DNA from: Streptomyces phaeochromogenes
GTDB lineage: Bacteria; Actinomycetota; Actinomycetes; Streptomycetales; Streptomycetaceae
Assembly: GCF_001418655.1 (NCBI RefSeq)
Contig: NZ_LIQZ01000176.1
Location: 1 to 32,492 of the forward strand
DNA length: 32,492 nt
Reading direction: 5' to 3'
Made by a program: the position numbers and the translations under genes. Positions within the stretch are counted from its first letter, which is position 1. Every line of letters begins with the position of its first letter. Positions 23,836 to 31,676 of this stretch are shown piece by piece. The notes under the pieces are model-generated. The model did no database searches. It had not been told where the DNA came from and saw only the letters and a list, made by a program, of their open reading frames with translations.

Positions 23836-23891
23836 GTTGTTACTCCCGTGTTCTTCTTGCCGTTGAGGCGTGCCACGCGGCGGAGCCGCAT
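23832..23891 (-). CDS. Possible 19-residue leader peptide overlapping the hup start
   Basis: An ATG at 23891 opens MRLRRVARLNGKKNTGVTT and its TGA overlaps the hup ATG by 4 bases (ATGA). The peptide is strongly basic. No good ribosome site is visible and third positions are not clearly G/C-biased, so it is speculative. The frame is open further upstream to GTG 24029. Confidence 0.25.
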   Translation of the reverse strand: MRLRRVARLNGKKNTGVTT

Positions 23892-24347
23892 ATTGGGCAC
23901 GTCGAAGCCGATGCTGCCAGGTTCCTCGTCGGTCCCCGGACCCGGGTCCGTGGCCGGACCCTCGCGCCCGAAGACGCATCCTGCCCCCACCTGCGGCGGG
24001 AAAGCCAATCCGGCACCCCTGGGAGTCACACGAAAAGCGCCACGGCCTCGAATTGGTGACGCTCCGTCGGTTCCCGGCAGCGGACCGCAGGGCCTGAAAG
24101 GCCTGGTGGGCCCTCAGGGACTGAGCCATGGCCGCCACCCTAGAGGCGGCCTGACGCCCCACGTCCGGCGACGCGCCGGTACGGGGGCCGGGTGGCAACC
24201 GTCACAGTCGCCACCTGGCGGGGAATTTCCCCGCCCTCGCCTCCCCTACCCAGTCCCGCCCGTTTCAGGGGCAGCGCCCCCGAACGCCCGCTCCTGGATC
24301 GCCGGACGGGCTGAGGGCTGCGCGGTTCCCCGCGCCCCTGAAGGGGC
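23836..24347. other. Intergenic region between hup and malic enzyme
   Basis: 512 bases with no secure gene. It holds the hup promoter and leader, several hairpins (GGCC-TGAAA-GGCC at 24091-24103; GGCCGCC/GGCGGCC at 24130-24151) and, at the right, the malic enzyme terminator within a common Streptomyces repeat. Confidence 0.6.
24295..24347 (-). terminator. Malic enzyme terminator in a common Streptomyces intergenic repeat
   Basis: Immediately after the malic enzyme stop the minus strand reads GCCCC-TTCA-GGGGC (24334-24347), then GCGGGGAACCGCGC and CAGCCCGTCCGGCGATCC. The first hairpin is the terminator. This whole string closely resembles a repeat that follows many Streptomyces genes; that statement rests on my memory of these genomes. 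Confidence 0.7.
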
Positions 24348-25763
24348 TCAGGCCGTCGCGCCCGCCGCCTTCGCCGCGGTGCGGACCGCGCCCGCGACGG
24401 CGCCCGCGACCTTGTCGTTGAAGACGCTGGGGATGATGTAGTTCGGGTTGAGCTCGTCCTCGGTCACCACGTCCGCCAGGGCGGTTGCGGCAGCAAGCAT
24501 CATCTCCGTGTTGACCGTGCGGGACTGCGCGTCCAGCAGACCGCGGAAGACACCCGGGAAGACCAGCACGTTGTTGATCTGGTTCGGGAAGTCGGAGCGG
24601 CCGGTGGCCACGACGGCCGCGGTCTGGCGGGCGATCGCCGGGTCGACCTCGGGGTCGGGGTTCGCGAGCGCGAACACGATGGCACCCTCGGCCATGGCGG
24701 CCACGTCGTCGCCGTCCAGCACGTTCGGGGCCGAGACGCCGATGAAGACGTCCGAGCCGCGCACGGCCTCCTTGAGCGTCCCCGTGACCCCTTCGGGGTT
24801 GGTGTTGTCGGCGATCCACCGCAGCGGCGAGTCGGCGGCGGCCTTCACGAGGTCCTCACGGCCCGCGTGCACGACACCGTGGATGTCGGCGACGACGGCG
24901 TGCTTGACGCCGGCGGCGATCAGCAGCTTCAGGATGGCCGTACCGGCCGCGCCCGCGCCGGACATGACGACCCGGATGTCACCGATCGCCTTGCCCGCCA
25001 CGCGCAGCGCGTTCGTGAGGGCCGCGAGCACGACGATCGCCGTGCCGTGCTGGTCGTCGTGGAAGACGGGGATGTCGAGGGCCTCACGCAGACGGGCCTC
25101 GATCTCGAAGCAGCGCGGGGCCGAGATGTCCTCGAGGTTGATGCCGGCGAAGCCGGGGGCGATCGCCTTGACGATCGCGACGATCTCGTCGGTGTCCTGG
25201 GTGTCCAGGCACAGCGGCCAGGCGTCGATGTCGGCGAAGCGCTTGAAGAGGGCCGCCTTGCCCTCCATGACCGGCATGGCGGCCATCGGGCCGATGTTGC
25301 CCAGGCCCAGCACCGCCGAGCCGTCCGTGACGACCGCGACGGTGTTGCGCTTGATGGTCAGACGGCGGGCGTCCTCGGGGTTCTCGGCGATCGCCATGCA
25401 CACGCGGGCCACGCCCGGGGTGTAGATCATCGAGAGGTCGTCACGGTTGCGGATCGGGTGCTTGGACTGCATCTCGATCTTGCCGCCGAGGTGCATCAGG
25501 AACGTACGGTCGGACACCTTGCCGAGCGTCACGTCCTCGATGCCGCGCAGCTGCTCGACGATCTCGTCGGCGTGGGCGGTGGACGTCGCCGCGATGGTGA
25601 CGTCGATCCGGAGCTTCTCGTGGCCGGAGGCCGTCACGTCGAGGCCCGTCACCGAGCCTCCGTGGGACTCCACGGCCGTGGTGATCTGGGAGACCGCGGT
25701 TCCGCTCGCGGGCACCTCCAACCGGACCGTAATCGAGTAGGAGACGCTGGGCGCCGTTGCCAT
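24348..25763 (-). CDS. NAD-dependent malic enzyme with N-terminal ACT domain
   Basis: 471 residues. An ACT regulatory domain (about 1-85, VSYSITVRLEVPASGTAVSQ) precedes the malic enzyme part. Catalytic Tyr114 sits in SMIYTPGVAR, Lys169 in PVMEGKAALFKRF, and metal ligands in INLEDISAPRCFEIE and FHDDQHGTA. The Rossmann motif is VVMSGAGAAGTAILKLL. It oxidatively decarboxylates malate to pyruvate and CO2 in the cytoplasm, feeding acetyl-CoA. The match to the locus of SCO2951, known as the NAD-type enzyme, and the ACT domain support NAD over NADP. GAGGAAG precedes ATG 25763. A strong hairpin lies in its leader (25893-25929). Confidence 0.95.
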   Translation of the reverse strand: MATAPSVSYSITVRLEVPASGTAVSQITTAVESHGGSVTGLDVTASGHEKLRIDVTIAATSTAHADEIVEQLRGIEDVTLGKVSDRTFLMHLGGKIEMQSKHPIRNRDDLSMIYTPGVARVCMAIAENPEDARRLTIKRNTVAVVTDGSAVLGLGNIGPMAAMPVMEGKAALFKRFADIDAWPLCLDTQDTDEIVAIVKAIAPGFAGINLEDISAPRCFEIEARLREALDIPVFHDDQHGTAIVVLAALTNALRVAGKAIGDIRVVMSGAGAAGTAILKLLIAAGVKHAVVADIHGVVHAGREDLVKAAADSPLRWIADNTNPEGVTGTLKEAVRGSDVFIGVSAPNVLDGDDVAAMAEGAIVFALANPDPEVDPAIARQTAAVVATGRSDFPNQINNVLVFPGVFRGLLDAQSRTVNTEMMLAAATALADVVTEDELNPNYIIPSVFNDKVAGAVAGAVRTAAKAAGATA

Positions 25764-25892
25764 GGCCGACTTCCTCTGCTTTCACCGGGTACTGCGAGCG
25801 CTACTGGTTCGCGGGTTTGCCGTCCGATCGTCGCACCTACCGCGGAGTACGTGGTAGCCGCCCTGGATTGCGAACGTTTTGTTCTCAACCAA

Positions 25893-25929
25893 GGAGAGAC
25901 CCCTGTCACTGGGTGACAGGGGCCTCTCT
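25893..25929. terminator. Strong isolated hairpin upstream of malic enzyme gene
   Basis: CCCCTGTCAC (25900-25909) pairs with GTGACAGGGG (25913-25922) around TGG, and after one mismatch the stem continues with GAGAG/CTCTC pairs. It sits about 130 bases before the malic enzyme ATG and 240 bases after the HelD stop, too far to be that gene's terminator. It could be an attenuator or the end of a small RNA. Confidence 0.55.
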
Positions 25930-25945
25930 TCCCGCTCACGACACG

Positions 25946-25964
25946 TCGAACGGAACACGTTCAA
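25946..25964. promoter_or_regulatory. Inverted repeat TCGAACG-N5-CGTTCAA
   Basis: The arms match at 6 of 7 positions around GAACA. A related GAAC-N5-GTTC element is at 25872-25884. The pair could be operators for malic enzyme or a small RNA; the regulator is unknown. Confidence 0.3.
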
Positions 25965-26130
25965 TGACACCGACCCGCCATGCTCGCCTCGCGGCAAGTG
26001 GTCGCTCGTAGCGACGAAGGTTGGGCCCGGGGGCTTGGATCGGGCCGGTGTCACACCAACCGTAACAAACGATCCCCGTAAGGCAATTCCCGTACCGGAG
26101 GTTCACGGAGAAGGTTCTTCGGACCCGGTC

Positions 26131-26154
26131 CGGTCCGGCCCGATGGCCGGACCG
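26131..26154 (-). terminator. Terminator of the HelD-like gene
   Basis: A perfect 10-bp stem (CGGTCCGGCC with GGCCGGACCG) closes a CGAT tetraloop, beginning 16 bases after the stop codon. Confidence 0.85.
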
Positions 26155-26169
26155 CGAGCTTGGCCCCGG

Positions 26170-28641
26170 TCAGTCCCGCAACAGGTCCGGCACCCCGTTC
26201 GTGTCCGGTTCGTCGCGGTCGGCCGAGACGACGGTGAGCTGCTGGGTGGCCCGGGTCAGCGCCACGTACAGCACGCGCAGCCCGGCCGGCGACTCGTCGG
26301 CGATCTCCGCCGGGGAGACGACCACCGTGGCGTCGTACTCCAGGCCCTTCGCCTCCAGGCTGCCCAGCGCCACCACGCGGTCGCCGAGCCCGGCGAGCCA
26401 GCGCGCGGCCTCGGCGCGGCGGTTCATGGCGACGACGACACCGACCGTGCCGTCGACCTGGTCGAGCAGCCGCGCGGCCTCTTCCCGCACCGTCTTGGCC
26501 AGGGAGTCCCGTACGGCGGTGAAGCGCGGCCGTACGCCCGTGGAGCGCACCGCGGACGGCGAGGTGGAGCCGGGCATGGCCAGGGCCAGGACCTTGGCGG
26601 CGAGCTCGGCGATCTCGGCCGGGTTGCGGTAGTTCACGGTGAGCTCGAAACGGCGGCGCGGGCGTGTGCCGAGGGCCTCGTCACGGGCCTCGGCGGCCTC
26701 GTCCGGGTCCGACCAGGAGGACTGGGCGGGGTCGCCGACCACCGTCCACGTGGCGTGCCTGCCGCGGCGGCCGATCATGCGCCACTGCATGGGCGTGAGG
26801 TCCTGCGCCTCGTCGACGATGACGTGGGCGTACTCCGTGCGCTCCTGGGCCAGCCGCTCGGCCCGCTCGCGCTGCGTCTCCTCGCGTACGGGCATGAGCT
26901 CCTCCAGGCCCGTCAGCTGGTCGAGCGGGTCGAGGTCGCGCTTCCTGCGGGGGCGGGCCGGGGTGCCGAGGATCGCCTGGAGTTCGTCGAGCATGGCCAC
27001 GTCGTGGACGGAGAGGCCGTCCCGCTTGAGGGAGCGGGCGACCCGCCGGACCTCACCGGGGTTGAGGATCCGCCGCGCCCAGCGACCGAGCCGCTTCTCG
27101 TCGGCCATGGCCTCCAGAACGGCACTCGGTGCCAGCTCGGGCCACCAGGCGTCGACGAACTCGATGAAGCTGTCCTCGGAGCTGACGTCCTCGTCGAACG
27201 AGGAGCGCAGCTCGGCCGCCAGCTCGGCGTCCGTGTGCCGGGTCCCGGCGCCGGACTGCGCCCAGAGGGCGTCGAGCAGCAGCTTGCGGGCGCGCGGGCG
27301 CAGCAGGTTCACGGGGGCGGTCCCGGAGAGCGCGTTCTGGCGGATCCGGTCCAGCTCCGGTGCCTCCAGCTCCAGCCGGCGCCCGAAGGCGACGACACGG
27401 AGACGGGTGGTGGACGTGGTGGAGGGAGCCCTCGATTCGTCGTCGAAGCCGTCGGAGTCACCGGAGTCGGCGAAGCCGTCGTCCGGGTCGCCGAACGCGA
27501 GCTGACCGGCCGCGCCGTTGTGGCCGTTCCGGCCGTTGCGGCCCGCCTGTCCGTTCCGCCTGCCGCGCGCGGACCCCTGGCCCGGCTCGCCCGGTGCCTC
27601 CAGCGCCCCTCGCGCCGCCTTCCGCAGCACCTTGAGCATCCTGTACGAGCCCTTGGCCCGGGCCACCGCCGGCGAGTCGTACAGCGTGGCCTCGGCGCCG
27701 TCGACCAGGGAGCCGACCGCGCGGATGGCGACCTGGCCCTCCTCGCCGAGGGACGGCAGGACGCCTTCGGTGTACGCGACCAGCAGGGGCGTGGGCGAGA
27801 CGATCAGGATGCCGCCCGCGTACCGCCTGCGGTCCTGGTAGAGCAGGTAGGCGGCCCGGTGCAGGGCGACCGCCGTCTTGCCGGTGCCGGGCCCGCCCTC
27901 AACGTACGTGACGGATGCGGCGGGGGCCCGGATGACCATGTCCTGCTCGGCCTGGATGGAGGCGACGATGTCCCGCATGGTGTGGCTGCGGGCCTGGCCG
28001 AGCGCCGCCATCAGCGCGCCGTCGCCGATCACCGGCAGTTCGCGGCCGGAGAGGGAAGCTTTCAGCTCCGGGCGCATCAGGTCGTCCTCGACCCCGAGGA
28101 CCCTGCGGCCCTTGGAGCGGATGACCCGGCGGCGTACCACCCGGCCGGGGTCGACCGGTGTGGAGCGGTAGAACGGCGCGGCGGCCGGGGCCCGCCAGTC
28201 GATGACCAGCGGCGAGTAGTCCGAGTCCAGGACGCCGATACGGCCGATGTGGAGGGTCTCCGCGATCTCGGCGGTGTTGTCGGGCCGTACCGCGCCCTCG
28301 GCGGGTTCCACCGCCGTGTACGCGCCGTCCGGGCCCTTCTTGCCGTCCTTGCCGAGGAGGAGGTCGATCCTTCCGAAGAGGAAGTCCTCGAACTCGTTGT
28401 TCAGGCGGTTGAGATGGATCCCCGCCCGGAACACCTGCGCGTCACGCTCCGCGAGTGCTCCGGGTGTACCGACCTGGCCGCGCTGGGCGGCGTCGTTCAT
28501 CAGGAACTCCGCCTCGTGGATCTTTTCCTCAAGGCGCCGGTACACCCGATCCAGGTGTTCCTGCTCGACTCCGACCTCCTGGTCGCGCACGGAGTCGCCC
28601 ACCGGATCGAACGCCGTTTCCTGCTGAACCTGAGCCGCCAC
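26170..28641 (-). CDS. HelD-family ATPase (UvrD-like, RNA polymerase-associated)
   Basis: 823 residues. The N-terminal 90 residues are helical and probably coiled-coil (EHLDRVYRRLEEKIHEAEFL), as in HelD arms that enter RNA polymerase. Then come GRIGVLDSDYSPLVIDWRAP, typical of HelD, Walker A GGPGTGKT (about 249-256), a Gly/Asn/Asp-rich insertion (about 370-440), DEAQDLTPMQW (Walker B), VVGDPAQSS, LTVNYRNPAEIAEL and LYVALTRATQQLTVVS. HelD proteins pull RNA polymerase off DNA and recycle it; a relative, HelR, gives rifamycin tolerance. No rifamycin-associated element was looked up here. The GTG at 28641 has GAAGGGGG upstream. It lies 82 bases after rsuA on the same strand. Confidence 0.9.
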   Translation of the reverse strand: MAAQVQQETAFDPVGDSVRDQEVGVEQEHLDRVYRRLEEKIHEAEFLMNDAAQRGQVGTPGALAERDAQVFRAGIHLNRLNNEFEDFLFGRIDLLLGKDGKKGPDGAYTAVEPAEGAVRPDNTAEIAETLHIGRIGVLDSDYSPLVIDWRAPAAAPFYRSTPVDPGRVVRRRVIRSKGRRVLGVEDDLMRPELKASLSGRELPVIGDGALMAALGQARSHTMRDIVASIQAEQDMVIRAPAASVTYVEGGPGTGKTAVALHRAAYLLYQDRRRYAGGILIVSPTPLLVAYTEGVLPSLGEEGQVAIRAVGSLVDGAEATLYDSPAVARAKGSYRMLKVLRKAARGALEAPGEPGQGSARGRRNGQAGRNGRNGHNGAAGQLAFGDPDDGFADSGDSDGFDDESRAPSTTSTTRLRVVAFGRRLELEAPELDRIRQNALSGTAPVNLLRPRARKLLLDALWAQSGAGTRHTDAELAAELRSSFDEDVSSEDSFIEFVDAWWPELAPSAVLEAMADEKRLGRWARRILNPGEVRRVARSLKRDGLSVHDVAMLDELQAILGTPARPRRKRDLDPLDQLTGLEELMPVREETQRERAERLAQERTEYAHVIVDEAQDLTPMQWRMIGRRGRHATWTVVGDPAQSSWSDPDEAAEARDEALGTRPRRRFELTVNYRNPAEIAELAAKVLALAMPGSTSPSAVRSTGVRPRFTAVRDSLAKTVREEAARLLDQVDGTVGVVVAMNRRAEAARWLAGLGDRVVALGSLEAKGLEYDATVVVSPAEIADESPAGLRVLYVALTRATQQLTVVSADRDEPDTNGVPDLLRD

Positions 28642-28723
28642 CGGGCCCCCTTCTGACGTGCATCGCAGCCGTCAACCGTACGCGAAGGGGAGCCCGGGAG
28701 GCTACGTTTCCGCTCTTGATCGC

Positions 28724-29536
28724 CTACACGTCGACCTCGACCAGCTTCTTGCCGGCGAAGGTCATGACCTCGAAGTGGTCGATGTCCTCGGGGTTCATGG
28801 CGACGCCACCGTGCACGTAGAGCGGGCTCTTGGCCTGCTCCGTGGTGGCGTTCTTGATGCCGTAGCCCCACTTCGGGACCGCCCAGGTGGTCGCCGTCTC
28901 CCGCTCGCCGTTCTTGCCGACGGCGATCAGGGAGCACTTCTCCGGGCCCTTGACGTTCTTCAGCTCCAGGACCGAATGGGTGCCCCAGGCCTTGCCCTCC
29001 ATGCCCACCACGGCGCTGACCTTGGTGGTCGGGTCCGTGGCCTTGACCTTGTCGGTCATGTGCGTGAAGGCGTCCTTGGCGGGGCTGGCGGACTGCAGGG
29101 GCTTGGCCTCCTGGGTCGTCTCGCCGCCGGTGGCCGCGATCGCGACGATGGGGCCGCCGATGATCAGCGAGGCCGCGAGCCCGAAGAAGGCACGCCTGCT
29201 TCGCTTGGCGCGGACCCTACGCTCCACGACCTCGCCGACCAGCCGGTCCGCGAGCTGTGGGCTCGGGCGGGCGGCGAGCGACTCGCCTATGGCCGGAGTG
29301 CCCTGAGCGGCGGGCAGATCGGCCAGGGCGGCGAGCATCGGCTCCATGCCGGCGAGTTCGTCGAGCTGCTGGCCGCACCACTCGCAGGTCGCGAGGTGAG
29401 CCTCGAAGGCGGTGGCTTCGGCGTCGTCGAGGATGCCCAGCGCATACGCACCGACCGTCTCGTGTACATCGCCCTGCCCTTGCGAACTTTGCATGGGTCC
29501 AGGACTACCCGTTCCGTATCCCCCGTATGTGCTCAT
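28724..29536 (-). CDS. rsuA: Anti-sigma factor of SigU (RsuA-like)
   Basis: 270 residues. The cytoplasmic N-terminus carries the zinc-type anti-sigma motif with HETVGAYALGILDDAE and HLATCEWCGQQLDEL (His-x3-Cys-x2-Cys). One membrane span (about residues 117-135, AFFGLAASLIIGGPIVAIAA) leads to an extracellular RskA-like domain (WAVPKWGYGIKN, VHGGVAMNPEDIDHFEVMTF). It should hold the sigma factor at the membrane until a signal triggers release, possibly by proteolysis. ATG 29536 overlaps the sigU stop (ATGA). The symbol rests on synteny with SCO2953. Confidence 0.9.
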   Translation of the reverse strand: MSTYGGYGTGSPGPMQSSQGQGDVHETVGAYALGILDDAEATAFEAHLATCEWCGQQLDELAGMEPMLAALADLPAAQGTPAIGESLAARPSPQLADRLVGEVVERRVRAKRSRRAFFGLAASLIIGGPIVAIAATGGETTQEAKPLQSASPAKDAFTHMTDKVKATDPTTKVSAVVGMEGKAWGTHSVLELKNVKGPEKCSLIAVGKNGERETATTWAVPKWGYGIKNATTEQAKSPLYVHGGVAMNPEDIDHFEVMTFAGKKLVEVDV

Positions 29537-30108
29537 GCCGTCACCCCCCGCTCCTCCAGTGCGAGTTTCATCGAACGCAGGGCATAGAACACCCGTGAGC
29601 GCACCGTGCCGCTGGGTATCCCCAGGGTTTCGGCGGCCTCGTTTACGGTACGCCCCTTGAAGTACGTCTCGACCAGTACCTCCCGGTGGGCGGGGGTCAG
29701 GTCGTCGAGCGCGTCAGAGAGTGTCATCAGCCACAACGCCTTGTCGATCTCGTCCTCCGCGGGAATGACCTCCAGCGGCGACGGGTCCACCTCCTGCGGC
29801 CGGGCCTGCCGGCTGCGGTGCCCGTCGATGACGATGCGCCGAGCGACCGTCACAAGCCAGGGGCGTACCGAACCGGTAGCTCGGTTGAGCTGTCCGGCGT
29901 TCTTCCAGGCACGGATGAGCGTCTCCTGTACGACGTCCTCCGCGCGCTGCCGGTCCCCGGCGACCAGCCGCAGCACATAGGCGAGCAGAGGCCCGGCGTG
30001 TTCACGGTAGAGCGCACGCATCAGCTCCTCGTCCGGCTCCGAGGGCTGGGACATACGATGTCGGGCCCTCGGCAATCGTTCATCGGCCACGGCGGAATCC
30101 TTGCGCAC
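29533..30108 (-). CDS. sigU: ECF sigma factor SigU
   Basis: 191 residues. Region 2 includes YREHAGPLLAYVLRLVAGD and AEDVVQETLIRAWKN; region 4 is LTPAHREVLVETYFKGRTVN with helix-turn-helix EAAETLGIPSGTVRSRVFYA. The GTG at 30108 has GGAGG 6 bases upstream; an internal ATG at 30054 is less likely. ECF sigma factors redirect RNA polymerase to stress promoters. In S. coelicolor unchecked SigU blocks aerial growth and alters secreted proteins. The symbol follows from gene order (SCO2954 position). A GAAC-N17-CGTA element upstream suggests autoregulation. Confidence 0.9.
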   Translation of the reverse strand: MRKDSAVADERLPRARHRMSQPSEPDEELMRALYREHAGPLLAYVLRLVAGDRQRAEDVVQETLIRAWKNAGQLNRATGSVRPWLVTVARRIVIDGHRSRQARPQEVDPSPLEVIPAEDEIDKALWLMTLSDALDDLTPAHREVLVETYFKGRTVNEAAETLGIPSGTVRSRVFYALRSMKLALEERGVTA

Positions 30109-30158
30109 GCCTACCTCCGGTGTCCGGGGGATCCCCCAGTCGGTCGCTCATCCCGGGA

Positions 30159-30183
30159 TACGGGCGCAGGCGCGGCTGTGTTC
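30159..30183 (-). promoter_or_regulatory. Candidate ECF-type promoter of sigU
   Basis: On the minus strand GAAC (30183-30180) and CGTA (30162-30159) are 17 bases apart, about 50 bases before the sigU GTG. This fits the usual -35 AAC / -10 CGT pattern of ECF promoters and would allow SigU to transcribe itself. Confidence 0.45.
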
Positions 30184-30250
30184 AAAGTGACGGGCATTCT
30201 TTGTGAGGAGAGTGTGGGGAAGTTGGGGGGCTCACCTTCACGGGTGAACT

Positions 30251-30850
30251 CTAAGCCCGCGCGAGGGCTGCTCTGCGCCGGTGCCTGGCCACGCGTTCGC
30301 GGTTCCCGCACACCTCACTGGAGCACCACCTGCGACGACGCCCTCTGGACGTATCCAGGTACACGATGGGGCAGTTGTCTCCCTCACACTGCCTAATGCT
30401 CGCGCGGGCGGCCGGATCCGTCAGCAGTTCCACTGTGTCACGGGCGATGGCCGCGAGCAGCGCGGCGGGGTCCGGCGGGCCGTCCAGGGCGCGTACGAGC
30501 GAGCCGCCGGGGTCCCACACCGCGTGCGGCACGGGCGGTGCGGTGCGGGCGAGTTCGTTCACGCGGGCAAGCGCGATACCGAAGGGCCGGGAGTCCCGGG
30601 AGGGCTCCGCGCGTACCAACTGACCTATATGCCCGCGCAGTTCGCGAAACCCGACGAGCCAGGAGGAATCGACGGGGGCGAGCGGCGTGCCCGCCGGGAC
30701 GAGTCCGGATCCGGTGATCCAGGCCCGCAACGGCTCCGCCGAGTCGAGCCGTTCCTCGGGGTGGGTGGTCGCCAGGAGATCGAGACAGATCCGTCCGGAG
30801 TCGAACCGCAGCTCGTACGAGGCCGTGGCTGTGGCCGTGCCCAGTGCCAT
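30251..30850 (-). CDS. CGNR zinc-finger protein with ABATE domain, likely stress regulator
   Basis: 199 residues. The N-terminal ABATE domain spans about 10-140 (LRFDSGRICLDLLATTHPEE). The C-terminal zinc finger reads CEGDNCPIVYLDTS then RWCSSEVCGNRERVARHRRR, i.e. Cys-x4-Cys and Cys-x4-Cys-GNR, with a basic DNA-binding helix after it. Such proteins are common actinobacterial transcription factors of unknown ligand. It is divergent from the DUF1772 gene at 31095; the inverted repeat at 30911-30940 between them may be its binding site. ATG 30850 has a weak AAGG upstream. Confidence 0.9.
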   Translation of the reverse strand: MALGTATATASYELRFDSGRICLDLLATTHPEERLDSAEPLRAWITGSGLVPAGTPLAPVDSSWLVGFRELRGHIGQLVRAEPSRDSRPFGIALARVNELARTAPPVPHAVWDPGGSLVRALDGPPDPAALLAAIARDTVELLTDPAARASIRQCEGDNCPIVYLDTSRGRRRRWCSSEVCGNRERVARHRRRAALARA

Positions 30851-30910
30851 GTGCCTGTCACCGCCTTGGGGTTGCCGCCATGCGGGGTCGGTGAGTGGTC
30901 GTGAGTGGGG

Positions 30911-30940
30911 GTACGGGAGGGGGCCGTGCGTGGCCCGTAC
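30911..30940. promoter_or_regulatory. Inverted repeat between CGNR gene and DUF1772 gene
   Basis: GTACGGG and CCCGTAC arms flank 16 bases; an inner GGCC-N6-GGCC nests inside. It lies in a 244-base divergent promoter region that holds no gene. It could be an operator for the CGNR protein or a hairpin. Confidence 0.35.
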
Positions 30941-31094
30941 TCCCTACAGTGCCTTCCCCCGCGCGCGGCGGGAAGCCCCGCGCCGGGCCGTACCCTCCCT
31001 CGCGCCGCCCGGCCCTCCCCGGCTGGACGTCCGCTTATGCGGGCGCGCGTCCGAAGCATGTCGTCCGCAGGTGCCTGCCGGTTGACTGAAAGAC

Positions 31095-31676
31095 ATGGCA
31101 ACCACCACAGAGAGCAACAAGGGGCGGCGTTCGACCGCCGGGGGTGTACTGGTCGCGGCCACGGTCGTCACGGGTCTGGTCGCCGGGCTGTTCTACGCGT
31201 ACGCGAACAACGTGATGCCGGCGCTGGCGCGCAGCGACGACCGCGTGTACATCGAGGTCATCCAGAACATCAACGACGTCATCCAGAACCCGGTGTTCCT
31301 CCTGAGCTTCAACGGCGCGCTGCTGCTGACGGCCTTCTCGGCCTGGCAGTTGCGCGGCTCGCCGCGGATCCGGGTGTGGGTGTTCGCGGCACTCGTCGTC
31401 TACGCGCTCGCGTTCCTGGTGACCGTCGTCTTCAACATCCCGCTCAACAACGAGATCATGGACGCCGGAGATCCGGCCACGATGACCGATCCGGCCGCGG
31501 TGCGCGAGAAGTTCGAGGACCCGTGGGTGGCCTGGAACGTCGTGCGCGCCGTACTGCACATCGTGGCATTCGGCCTGCTGGCGCGGGCTCTGGTGCTGTA
31601 CGGGCGGCACGGCCGGAGCGGTCGTCAGTCGTCGCCGTACTTGGAGTCGGCCACCGGGTCGAGCGCCAGCCGGTAG
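31095..31676 (+). CDS. DUF1772 (anthrone oxygenase-like) membrane protein
   Basis: 193 residues with four membrane spans: GGVLVAATVVTGLVAGLFYA, a second near FLLSFNGALLLTAFSAW, a third in VFAALVVYALAFLVTVVF, and a fourth near VVRAVLHIVAFGLLARAL. The conserved NIPLNNEI and the WVAWNVVRA segment match DUF1772. Relatives include anthrone oxygenases, but most members have no known role. The gene runs into the convergent hemD fusion, overlapping it by 52 bases, so the last 17 residues (QSSPYLESATGSSASR) lie on the other gene's antisense and are probably unimportant. Confidence 0.85.
   Translation: MATTTESNKGRRSTAGGVLVAATVVTGLVAGLFYAYANNVMPALARSDDRVYIEVIQNINDVIQNPVFLLSFNGALLLTAFSAWQLRGSPRIRVWVFAALVVYALAFLVTVVFNIPLNNEIMDAGDPATMTDPAAVREKFEDPWVAWNVVRAVLHIVAFGLLARALVLYGRHGRSGRQSSPYLESATGSSASR

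Larger units (their letters stand above)
25764..26169. other. Intergenic region between malic enzyme and HelD-like gene, hairpin-rich
   Basis: 406 bases with no supported protein gene. It carries the HelD-gene terminator (26131-26154), an isolated strong hairpin (25893-25929), a GAACG/CGTTC inverted repeat (25946-25964) and a second GAAC-N5-GTTC element (25872-25884). A small RNA is possible here. Confidence 0.6.

Noticed and set aside
25879..28656. Very long plus-strand frame of more than 900 codons opposite the HelD-like gene
   Set aside because: It has no domain signature and is rich in Gly/Val/Arg as expected for an antisense frame; the minus strand carries a full set of helicase motifs.
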